Below are positions 1 to 4,126 of a stretch of DNA of 8,135 bases, in pieces. Below the pieces are notes generated by a model. The model saw only the letters and a list, made by a program, of their open reading frames with translations, ran no database searches and had not been told where the DNA came from. This DNA comes from Synergistaceae bacterium (GTDB taxonomy: Bacteria; Synergistota; Synergistia; Synergistales; Synergistaceae). The position numbers and the translations under genes were made by a program. Every line of letters begins with the position of its first letter. Position 1 is the first letter of the stretch. Where the stretch lies: contig JAUNSQ010000049.1 of the NCBI GenBank assembly GCA_030539135.1, forward strand, positions 1-8,135, read 5' to 3'.

Positions 1-1
1 A

Positions 2-76
2 GAAAGTATGGATGACCTCGTTACACTTAAGAAACGTCTGAAAATACAAGAGATCGCAAAGAAGAGGCAGCATTGA
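2..76 (+). CDS. C-terminal tail of an upstream gene (partial, uncertain)
   Basis: An open frame enters at the left edge and ends at TGA 74-76. The 24 visible residues are charged and Lys-rich (…LVTLKKRLKIQEIAKKRQH), like a helical protein C-terminus. An ATG lies at position 8, so it could also be a complete tiny ORF, but it has no visible SD. I do not recognise the product. It is open over too short a stretch to be more than a suggestion. Confidence 0.3.
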   Translation, partial: ESMDDLVTLKKRLKIQEIAKKRQH

Positions 77-195
77 CATCCACTTTCCATAAATGAAGAA
101 AGTCTAATTCATGAACCATACAGCCACTTTATAATTATCCTCATCTGAAAATACTCATACAAAATATTCAGCCTAAATTCCCAATCTCAGGTTGT

Positions 196-224
196 TTGTT
201 TGGATCTGCCCGCCTCCGTATACT
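196..224 (+). promoter_or_regulatory. Putative sigma-70 promoter for the 265-645 gene
   Basis: TTGTTT at 196-201 and TATACT at 219-224 are separated by 17 nt. This would start transcription near 231, about 34 nt upstream of the ATG at 265. A second isolated TATAAT lies at 130-135 with only a poor -35. The rest of 77-264 is AT-rich and shows no other gene. Confidence 0.45.
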
Positions 225-264
225 GTGTAGGTAAAACAAAATACTAAATGAGGTGAGCTTAAAT

Positions 265-645
265 ATGATGGAGAAACTTAACGCGATAAGGGACAGAGTC
301 AACAACGGCAAATTCAACGACACCTCTGAGAAGCTCTGGTACGGAGCTGATCTTCTAGTCAGAAACCAAGAGGCGGCGAGGACGGACAAAAACCTCCAAA
401 CATTCGTTGGCTTCTACGGCAAGACGCTGGTGGTTACTGAACACGCCCACGAACTGAGCGCGCTGCTAAAACAGATAAGCGACGTAAGCTGCGAATCTCT
501 CGGAGAAGGTAAATATTGGTTCTATACTTCCATCGGAGACGCCGCCAACGACTACATCAGACATTCTAACGACAAGGACGGGTTGCTCAAGACCGTCATC
601 GACAAGGCAATAACGCTCCGGCAGGAGATGAGGAGGCTGGAATAA
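265..645 (+). CDS. Hypothetical 126-aa helical protein
   Basis: I do not recognise this protein. The chosen start is ATG 265, because AGGTGAG (251-257) lies 7 nt upstream; the in-frame GTG at 253 is part of that SD and is unlikely to be the start. The product is soluble, of mixed charge and probably mostly alpha-helical, with no signal peptide or membrane segment. It begins MMEKLNAIRDRV and ends QEMRRLE. There is a more conserved-looking core around residues 40-65 (QTFVGFYGKTLVVTEHAHEL). Two Cys are visible, in DVSCES and nowhere obvious as a metal site. It is followed 28 nt downstream by a small membrane protein gene on the same strand, so the pair may be one operon. Its Pro-poor, helical character would suit an immunity, antitoxin or adaptor protein, but nothing in the sequence proves any of these. 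Confidence 0.7.
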   Translation: MMEKLNAIRDRVNNGKFNDTSEKLWYGADLLVRNQEAARTDKNLQTFVGFYGKTLVVTEHAHELSALLKQISDVSCESLGEGKYWFYTSIGDAANDYIRHSNDKDGLLKTVIDKAITLRQEMRRLE

Positions 646-673
646 AGGACAACACTAAGGGGAGTTGATAATA

Positions 674-1009
674 ATGTCATTTCTCGGTAAACTATGGCGC
701 GGTGAATATCCTCTTGTAAAATCCTTCTGGCTATTTTTCATAGTTGGCGACCTGTTCTACCATTTTCTATTTGGTCTCTTTGGCGGTTTTTTCTCCGGGT
801 TTTTAGGAGTGCATGCGGCACGGAGAAGTGGTTCTGTAGCAATATTTCTTATGCTTGTTTATTTTGCGTACGTTGTATATCTGGTGATAAGTAGCGTGGG
901 GACGTGGCGCTCATCGGACAACTACAGCGGCTCTAAAGTATGGGGGATCCTCGCAAAAATCTATATCGTACTATGTTGGTCAAGTATTGCGCATCAACTA
1001 ATCCAGTGA
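674..1009 (+). CDS. Small integral membrane protein, 111 aa
   Basis: ATG 674 is preceded by AAGGGGAG (657-664) at 9 nt; the TTG at 665 in the same frame overlaps the SD and is unlikely. Hydrophobic segments lie at about residues 17-46 (one long or two short passes, Phe/Gly rich) and 55-76, with a third weaker one at 88-108. The stretch GTWRSSDNYSGSKVWGIL (76-93), followed by AKIYIVL, is a soluble loop leading into the last helix. It resembles a widespread unnamed family of small membrane proteins with the pattern WR.(S/A).NY.G.K.W..LAK (from memory). No enzymatic residues are evident. It lies 28 nt after the preceding gene, probably cotranscribed with it. Function unknown. Confidence 0.75.
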   Translation: MSFLGKLWRGEYPLVKSFWLFFIVGDLFYHFLFGLFGGFFSGFLGVHAARRSGSVAIFLMLVYFAYVVYLVISSVGTWRSSDNYSGSKVWGILAKIYIVLCWSSIAHQLIQ

Positions 1010-1022
1010 AAAGGAGATAAGA

Positions 1023-1115
1023 ATGAGAAGAAAGAAGTTAGTAATTACATTTATGGCATTTTTATTCACTATCTTGCGGCTTCAATTGATGATTAACGAA
1101 GCAGTGCTCAGGTAA
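1023..1115 (+). CDS. Signal-peptide-like micro-ORF (30 aa), possibly a truncated gene
   Basis: An excellent SD, AAGGAGAT (1011-1018), lies just after the stop of the membrane protein, 4-6 nt before ATG 1023. The peptide starts MRRKKLVITFMAFLFTIL, a textbook positively charged n-region plus hydrophobic core, then LQLMINEAVLR and stop. It could be a genuine membrane micropeptide. It could also be the first exon-like stub of a secreted protein broken by a frameshift: the +1 frame is open from 1093 through 1344 and would continue as LTKQCSGKHPSITIQV. I cannot decide between these. Confidence 0.4.
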   Translation: MRRKKLVITFMAFLFTILRLQLMINEAVLR

Positions 1116-1140
1116 GCACCCGTCAATTACGATACAGGTC

Positions 1141-1344
1141 ATGAAGGACAAAGGCAATAAAGTATCCCCGCATCGAACGCCACAGCACCCGAATGGGTTG
1201 CAGAAGAACGCGGACGTTCCGATAGACAAGAAAGATGGGGCTTTCAACAGGGCGCAAACAGAGAATAATCTCCTCAGCGCTAGGAAGAAAGTCCCATCTC
1301 TGGTTATTATATGCGATATATTAAGGGGGGGCAAGGACCTTTAA
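1141..1344 (+). CDS. Weak hypothetical ORF (67 aa), possible remnant of the 1023 gene
   Basis: The frame is open from 1093 to TAA 1342-1344, with ATG at 1141 but no good SD. The product is hydrophilic and rich in Lys, Asn, Gln and Pro (MKDKGNKVSPHRTPQHPNGL…), with a short hydrophobic patch VPSLVIICDIL near the end. It is not recognised. A run of seven G (1325-1331) sits near its 3' end and could be a slippage-prone site. Read together with the secretion-signal ORF upstream in another frame, the simplest explanation is a frameshifted small secreted protein. It may equally be non-coding. Confidence 0.22.
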   Translation: MKDKGNKVSPHRTPQHPNGLQKNADVPIDKKDGAFNRAQTENNLLSARKKVPSLVIICDILRGGKDL

Positions 1345-1363
1345 GGGATAACGTGATCGTCAG

Positions 1364-1415
1364 AATAAGGAAAGAGGATATTGTCTTTCCTCGCTAAATA
1401 TTACCATTCCTTATT
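1364..1415 (+). terminator. Nested inverted repeats, possible terminator or attenuator
   Basis: Two alternative stems are present. AGGAAAGA (1368-1375) pairs with TCTTTCCT (1384-1391) around an 8-nt loop. Overlapping it, AATAAGGAA (1364-1372) pairs perfectly with TTCCTTATT (1407-1415), followed by a T-rich stretch. The two stems share bases, so they are mutually exclusive. The site separates the 265-1344 cluster from the small-ORF array. Confidence 0.35.
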
Positions 1416-1417
1416 TA

Positions 1418-1458
1418 TCTAATTCTTTTGACAGCAGAATTATAATATTTATGATAAT
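1418..1458 (+). promoter_or_regulatory. AT-rich promoter region of array unit 1
   Basis: It contains a perfect TATAAT (1441-1446) and a perfect TTGACA (1428-1433), but these are only 7 nt apart and cannot be one promoter. TTGACA could instead serve GATAAT (1453-1458, 19-nt spacer, with TG upstream), or TATAAT could use a weak upstream box at 1418-1423. The exact start point is therefore unresolved, but initiation just upstream of the first array ORF is likely. Confidence 0.4.
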
Positions 1459-1489
1459 TAGCATTGTACAGGGAGAGAGGCTAACGATA

Positions 1490-1648
1490 ATGGAAGAAGA
1501 GAATTTCGAGATGCCGATTCCAGTAGAGGAGACAGAGGGCTACGAGGAGAGGCTAAGAAAGAAGTATCCGGGCAAAACAGACGAGGAAATACAGGAGATA
1601 TTGCTGACCTGTCCGTGGATAATACGCGACAGGGGTCCGTTGTTTTAA
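1490..1648 (+). CDS. Array unit 1: 52-aa small protein, YPGKTDEEI family
   Basis: ATG 1490 is preferred over the in-frame ATG 1451. The SD-like GAGAGAGG (1473-1480) lies 9 nt upstream, the same spacing as in unit 3, and the paralogs align from here. The N-terminal half is acidic (MEEENFEMPIPVEETEGYEE). A basic helix with a Pro-Gly turn follows (RLRKKYPGKTDEEIQEIL, residues 21-38), then a variable tail, LTCPWIIRDRGPLF. The core matches unit 3 almost residue for residue, with mostly codon-third-position differences, so this frame is truly coding. No membrane segment or signal. The family is not recognised; function unknown. Confidence 0.7.
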   Translation: MEEENFEMPIPVEETEGYEERLRKKYPGKTDEEIQEILLTCPWIIRDRGPLF

Positions 1649-1654
1649 GTAGCT

Positions 1655-1826
1655 CCTCTTCAACCCCGGAGCGCATCCAGCACGTAGTCTTTGGGGAGTG
1701 TAGTTGAGGCGCACAGACGACAGAATTGCAGGCTTTGCAATGTTTTTTGCAAGCAAACACCCAGCCTAAGCGAGTAATGTTAAATACAAACAAAAAACAG
1801 CAGACTGATACACTATATCATTCTGC
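1655..1826 (+). repeat. Long direct repeat, copy A (about 172 bp)
   Basis: It matches 3190-3359 at roughly 80-85% by eye, with one or two short indels. In order it contains the 35-nt tag, a block GGCGCACAGACGACAGA, three TTGCA motifs in a T-rich stretch, GCCTAAGCGA, an A-run (1792-1797) and a hairpin (1800-1826: GCAGA, TGATA, loop, TATCA, TCTGC). The last part is the counterpart of the tRNA-Leu terminator in copy B, but no tRNA adjoins this copy. It fills most of the gap between units 1 and 2. Confidence 0.85.
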
Positions 1827-1921
1827 CGTTGGTTTCGAGCATAACAGATGTAGAATGCATACATGTCAAGAATAATTATTGTTCGTAAGTAAAACTCTAT
1901 GGACTATGGAGGTGTATGAAG

Positions 1922-2086
1922 ATGACAAGGGAACGCGCCTTAACACTGTGGCCGAAAGAGATAGTGGACAAAACCATAGAGCGGATTATGATGGAAATGC
2001 CGTGTCTAAAGGACCACTACAACCCGAAATACACAGAGGAGGACATATTGGACATGGAGTTAGAAATGAAACTCCTAATTCTCTAG
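1922..2086 (+). CDS. Array unit 2: 54-aa small protein, divergent family member
   Basis: ATG 1922 follows GGAGGTG (1908-1914) by 7 nt, a near-consensus SD that fixes the start. The protein (MTRERALTLWPKEIVDKTIE…) aligns with units 4 and 5 over I..RI……P.(L/I)(K/R).H(Y/F).P..T(E/D)E(D/E)I(L/V)(D/E), then ends in a Leu-rich tail (MELEMKLLIL). The spacing from the T(D/E)EEI motif to the stop is the same as in units 4 and 5. It is the only unit without the 35-nt tag; instead its stop is followed by a block encoding DTEDVPER in another frame. Function unknown. Confidence 0.65.
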   Translation: MTRERALTLWPKEIVDKTIERIMMEMPCLKDHYNPKYTEEDILDMELEMKLLIL

Positions 2087-2291
2087 GTGATACGGAGGAC
2101 GTGCCGGAGCGTTTTCAGAGACCACATAAATATCTCCTTCATGTCCGTGTCCTAACGTTTTTTTGGACTCAACAATTAACCCAGCACCTATCCACCCATT
2201 TTTGCTCGGAGCTGGCATTGAGCCAAACAAAGATACTTTTTGGACGACACTAACAATAAAATCCTTTGAATCGAAAGAGAGGTTAATGAGA

Positions 2292-2456
2292 ATGAAAGAA
2301 GAAAATTGGGATGAGCCGATTATATCGGAGGCAGGCGAGGCGTATTTGGCAAAGCTAAGGAAGAGATATCCGGGGAAGACGGACTCGGAAATAAGGGATA
2401 TATTGGACATAGCTCAGCCGGGACTACAGCAGCACGACATCTGGCCGATATTTTAA
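2292..2456 (+). CDS. Array unit 3: 54-aa small protein, YPGKTDSEI family
   Basis: The start is taken at ATG 2292 to match unit 1 (AGAGG 9 nt upstream in both); ATG 2286 in frame is an alternative. It starts MKEENWDEPIISEAGEAY. The core KLRKRYPGKTDSEIRDIL is nearly identical to unit 1, with synonymous differences such as aga/agg, ggc/ggg, aaa/aag and aca/acg. The tail DIAQPGLQQHDIWPIF differs from unit 1 except for the closing P-(L/I)-F. The longer in-frame extension back to 2163 lacks an SD and family similarity, so it is not used. The tag begins 6 nt after the stop. Confidence 0.7.
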   Translation: MKEENWDEPIISEAGEAYLAKLRKRYPGKTDSEIRDILDIAQPGLQQHDIWPIF

Positions 2457-2462
2457 GCGACA

Positions 2463-2497
2463 CCTCTTCAACCCCTGAGCGCATCGAGCGCGTAGTC
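2463..2497 (+). repeat. 35-nt tag repeat behind unit 3
   Basis: One of four near-identical tags (1655-1689, 2463-2497, 2825-2859, 3190-3224). It starts CCTCTTCAACCCC, then one variable base, then GAGCGCATC, and ends CGTAGTC. In all four cases it begins 6 nt after the stop codon of the small ORF. It includes GAGCGC twice, spaced by ATC. The fixed placement shows it is copied as part of the cassette, whether as a structured 3' UTR, a recombination site or the end of an overlapping frame. Confidence 0.85.
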
Positions 2498-2656
2498 TAA
2501 GGTGAAGTTGAAACTTGGAACACGTATACATTATTTATTATTTCGACAAGCGCAAGGGAAAACTTTTGTCTGACACGGAAGATATGCCAGAACGCGGCAA
2601 GTTGTTTACCCCAACGCTAAAATTACCTATCATGTCTTCAATGGGAGGAACAGACA

Positions 2657-2818
2657 ATGGTGACAGATTATCTGAAGGATTTAATCGAAGCGGAGAAAGA
2701 GTACGTGAGGCAGATAATCAGGAAGTCTCTGCCGAATATAAGACACCACTTTCCACCGGGGACAACAGACGAGGAGATAGTGGAATACATGCTGGCGATA
2801 AACATGGAAATCAAGTAG
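2657..2818 (+). CDS. Array unit 4: 53-aa small protein
   Basis: ATG 2657 lies 7 nt after GGGAGGA (2643-2649), a strong SD that defines the start despite the longer overlapping frame from 2515. The protein begins MVTDYLKDLIEAEKEYVR, followed by a basic helix QIIRKSLPNIR, then HHFPPGTTDEEIVEYML, and ends NMEIK. It pairs with unit 5 (KDLI, VRQ.IR.SLPN.R, FPP..TDE.IVEYML, EIK). Substitutions between units 4 and 5 are spread evenly over the three codon positions, unlike units 1 and 3. The tag follows 6 nt after the stop. Function unknown. Confidence 0.65.
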   Translation: MVTDYLKDLIEAEKEYVRQIIRKSLPNIRHHFPPGTTDEEIVEYMLAINMEIK

Positions 2819-2824
2819 ACTCCA

Positions 2825-2859
2825 CCTCTTCAACCCCAGAGCGCATCGAGCGCGTAGTC
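2825..2859 (+). repeat. 35-nt tag repeat behind unit 4
   Basis: Same tag as at 2463-2497, with A at the variable base after CCCC and otherwise identical to the unit 5 tag. It is followed directly by the second copy of the duplicated leader. Confidence 0.85.
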
Positions 2860-2860
2860 A

Positions 2861-3224
2861 AAGATGAAGTTGAAACTTGGAACACGTATACATAATTTAT
2901 TATTACGACAAGCGCAAGGAAAAACTTTTGTCTGACACGGAAGACATACCGGAGCGCGGCAAGCTGTTTGAACCAGCGCTTAAATTATCACCAATGTCTG
3001 CAACGGAGGGGAATAACGACGATGTACGATTTGCAGAAAGACCTAATAGGGCCGCCGAGCGACGAGGAAGTGAGGCAGAGAATCAGGGAGTCGCTACCGA
3101 ATTTAAGACCCCAATTTCCACCGGAGATGACCGACGAGGGGATAGTGGAATACATGCTGTCGGTAGACAAGGAAATCAAGTAGACTCCACCTCTTCAACC
3201 CCAGAGCGCATCGAGCGCGTAGTC
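2861..3224 (+). repeat. Tandem duplication, copy 2 (unit 5 block)
   Basis: Second copy of the 2499-2859 block. Relative to copy 1 it carries 3 extra bases in the segment just before the ORF start and lacks one codon after the start. It keeps the alternative open frame (from TTG 2877), and it ends in the tag that opens long repeat copy B. Confidence 0.8.
3022..3183 (+). CDS. Array unit 5: 53-aa small protein
   Basis: ATG 3022 is preceded by CGGAGGGG (3004-3011) at 10 nt. The protein starts MYDLQKDLIGPPSDEEVR, then QRIRESLPNLRPQFPPEMTDEGIVEYML, given here only as contiguous core motifs: RIRESLPNLR, QFPPEMTDEG and IVEYML. It ends DKEIK. It is the closest paralog of unit 4. The in-frame extension upstream to 2968 has no SD and is not supported. 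Its stop is followed by the tag and by long repeat copy B, which leads into the tRNA-Leu terminator. Function unknown. Confidence 0.65.
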   Translation: MYDLQKDLIGPPSDEEVRQRIRESLPNLRPQFPPEMTDEGIVEYMLSVDKEIK

Positions 3225-3359
3225 TTTCCTAGCGTAGTTAAGGCGCACAGACGACAGAGTTGCAGATTTTGCAATTATTTTTGCAAGCAAACGCTCTGCC
3301 TAAGCGACTAGCGTTAGATACACAAAAAAACAGCAGACCGATACATCGTATCAATCTGC
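3190..3359 (+). repeat. Long direct repeat, copy B (about 170 bp)
   Basis: Partner of 1655-1826, with the same order of tag, GGCGCACAGACGACAGA, triple TTGCA, GCCTAAGCGA, A-run and hairpin. Similarity stops 10 nt short of the tRNA-Leu 3' end. The two copies therefore bracket units 2 to 5, and homologous recombination between them would remove those four units in one step. Confidence 0.85.
3324..3359 (-). terminator. Rho-independent terminator of tRNA-Leu
   Basis: Read on the minus strand, the stem pairs GCAGATTGATA with TATCGGTCTGC round a 5-nt loop (11 pairs, two of them U-G). TG and seven T follow (A-run 3324-3330 on the plus strand). The two wobble pairs form only in minus-strand RNA, which shows the direction. 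It lies 11 nt after the tRNA CCA end. Confidence 0.75.
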
Positions 3360-3369
3360 GAAAATTTCA

Positions 3370-3455
3370 TGGTGCCGAGGGGGGGGGTCGAACCCCCACG
3401 GGTGTTACCCCGGTGGATTTTGAGTCCACTGCGTCTGCCATTCCGCCACCCCGGC
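3370..3455 (-). tRNA. tRNA-Leu (anticodon CAA)
   Basis: Class II tRNA, 86 nt including encoded CCA (3370-3372). The acceptor arm GCCGGGG pairs with CCTCGGC (one G-U), with discriminator A. The anticodon loop CTCAAAA is closed by GTGGA/TCCAC, so the anticodon is CAA (3420-3422), reading UUG. A variable arm CGGGGTAACACCCG marks it as Leu type. The T arm is GGGGG-TTCGACC-CCCCC, giving nine G in a row on the plus strand. The 3' end points to the accessory region. Confidence 0.95.
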
Positions 3456-3478
3456 AATCTCGTTAATGAGCATTGGTA

Positions 3479-3507
3479 ACTATAGCATTTTTGACTTTTC
3501 TCCGCAA
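3479..3507 (-). promoter_or_regulatory. Promoter of tRNA-Leu
   Basis: On the minus strand, TTGCGG (3502-3507) and TATAGT (3479-3484) are 17 nt apart. The predicted start is near 3472, giving a short leader of about 17 nt before the mature 5' end at 3455. Confidence 0.55.
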
Positions 3508-3546
3508 CTCTTACAATATGATGATATTACATAAATTTTTTCCCTA

Positions 3547-3576
3547 TTGCCAACTCAGATAATGTTGTAATATATA
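3547..3576 (+). promoter_or_regulatory. Putative promoter of the 3612-4636 operon
   Basis: TTGCCA (3547-3552) and TATATA (3571-3576) are spaced 18 nt apart within a very AT-rich stretch, about 35 nt before ATG 3612. A second candidate, TTGACT (3491-3496) with TACAAT (3512-3517), has a short 15-nt spacer. Confidence 0.4.
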
Positions 3577-3611
3577 TTTTATTAGATGCAAATAATAGGG
3601 AGGCTGGAACC

Positions 3612-4115
3612 ATGAAGGAGATCGTTCTTTCGCATTATACAGTCAAGGATATCGCACCTGCGCCGTGGAATGAGACATGGGACACTCTCGTCGCTTACGC
3701 CGAGAGGATGGCGCCGAAGCTGGCTCCTATGGATATCAAGCTCAAGCTATGCAAGGTCATTCTGGACGACATCACCGAAGATAATCTGATGATGGGCAAC
3801 ATGGTGACTATTGCCTCCGAAGATTTGAAGACTCCCGAGGCCCCGATAGAAAATGTACTTGGGCTTGCCCTCGATTTCTCGCAGTGCGACACATGCGTCA
3901 CGCCGGATGGCGTCGGCTTCGCGTGCAGGACATTTAAGAATTTTGACGGCGACGACTGCCAAGCCCTGCCAGAAGAATTTTTCATGGAGGCGACTCTGCG
4001 CGTGGCGTTCAAGGCGCAGCATGACGGATGCGACGGCGCTCACTGCTCCACATGCGCGAGCGGATGCCACGACGAAGAGCTAGGCGAGCGCTGCGACTGC
4101 GGCGGCGAACATTAG
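3612..4115 (+). CDS. DUF2703-like Cys-rich protein, 167 aa
   Basis: ATG 3612 has AGGGAGG (3597-3603) 8 nt upstream. Residues about 35-133 resemble the DUF2703 pattern as I remember it: an AP-(M/I)-x-I beta strand, then S-x-C-x2-C (SQCDTC, 90-95), CRTF (105-108), an acidic DGD turn and a LPEEFF.EA.LRVAF helix. Cys 92 and 95 form a CxxC pair that could be redox-active or metal-binding. The C-terminus (137-167) adds seven-fold Cys/His density (Cys 140, 145, 148, 152, 161, 163; His 137, 144, 153, 167), looking like a metal-binding tail. Its stop (4113-4115) overlaps the SD of the adenosyltransferase gene, so the two are cotranscribed and probably translationally linked. The biochemical role is unknown; a metal, cobalt or redox function beside B12 activation is only an inference. 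Confidence 0.85.
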   Translation: MKEIVLSHYTVKDIAPAPWNETWDTLVAYAERMAPKLAPMDIKLKLCKVILDDITEDNLMMGNMVTIASEDLKTPEAPIENVLGLALDFSQCDTCVTPDGVGFACRTFKNFDGDDCQALPEEFFMEATLRVAFKAQHDGCDGAHCSTCASGCHDEELGERCDCGGEH

Positions 4116-4126
4116 GAGGGGCATTG

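Larger units (their letters stand above)
2499..2859 (+). repeat. Tandem duplication, copy 1 (unit 4 block)
   Basis: This block is repeated immediately downstream at 2861-3224, with a period of 362 bp in the leader and 365 bp in the ORF. The leader (2503-2610 versus 2865-2972) is about 90% identical, the ORF part clearly less. The leader includes TTGAAAC, TATACAT and an AT-rich stretch that could hold a promoter. It also holds an open frame from TTG 2515 (see the findings). Confidence 0.8.

Noticed and set aside
73..78. Perfect TTGACA as a -35 box.
   Set aside because: It overlaps the stop codon of the left-edge frame and has no acceptable -10 at 15-19 nt.
253..264. GTG start for the 126-aa protein.
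   Set aside because: The GTG is inside the Shine-Dalgarno sequence that serves ATG 265.
1458..1793. Minus-strand frames across units 1-3 and 5.
   Set aside because: No SD, no recognisable motif, atypical residue composition; they mirror the codon pattern of the plus-strand genes.
1879..2253. A 124-codon plus-strand frame over unit 2.
   Set aside because: It overlaps unit 2 out of phase, has no SD and has low-complexity polar content; unit 2 has a near-perfect SD and family similarity. Only its DTEDVPER motif is kept, as a finding.
2657..3183. Diversity-generating retroelement type variation between units 4 and 5.
   Set aside because: The differences are not concentrated at adenines and no reverse transcriptase is seen.
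1655..3224. CRISPR-like array made of the 35-nt tags.
   Set aside because: Spacing between tags (about 365-810 bp) is far too long and irregular, the intervening DNA is coding, and no cas gene is present.
3190..3325. Integron attC-like site: GTTAGAT and GTTAAAT near the ends of the long repeats, and cassettes of one small ORF plus a 3' element.
   Set aside because: No matching RYYYAAC partner sits at the other end, units 3 and 4 lack the long element altogether, SD and promoter-like sequence lies within units, and no integrase is visible.
3379..3387. Run of nine G as a sequencing error in the tRNA.
   Set aside because: The count gives perfect T-stem and acceptor pairing, so it is explained by tRNA structure.
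4028..4126. N-terminal extension of the adenosyltransferase back to 4028.
   Set aside because: The extension is Arg-rich, overlaps the DUF2703-like gene and lacks an SD; ATG 4127 starts exactly before the conserved TKTGDRG motif.
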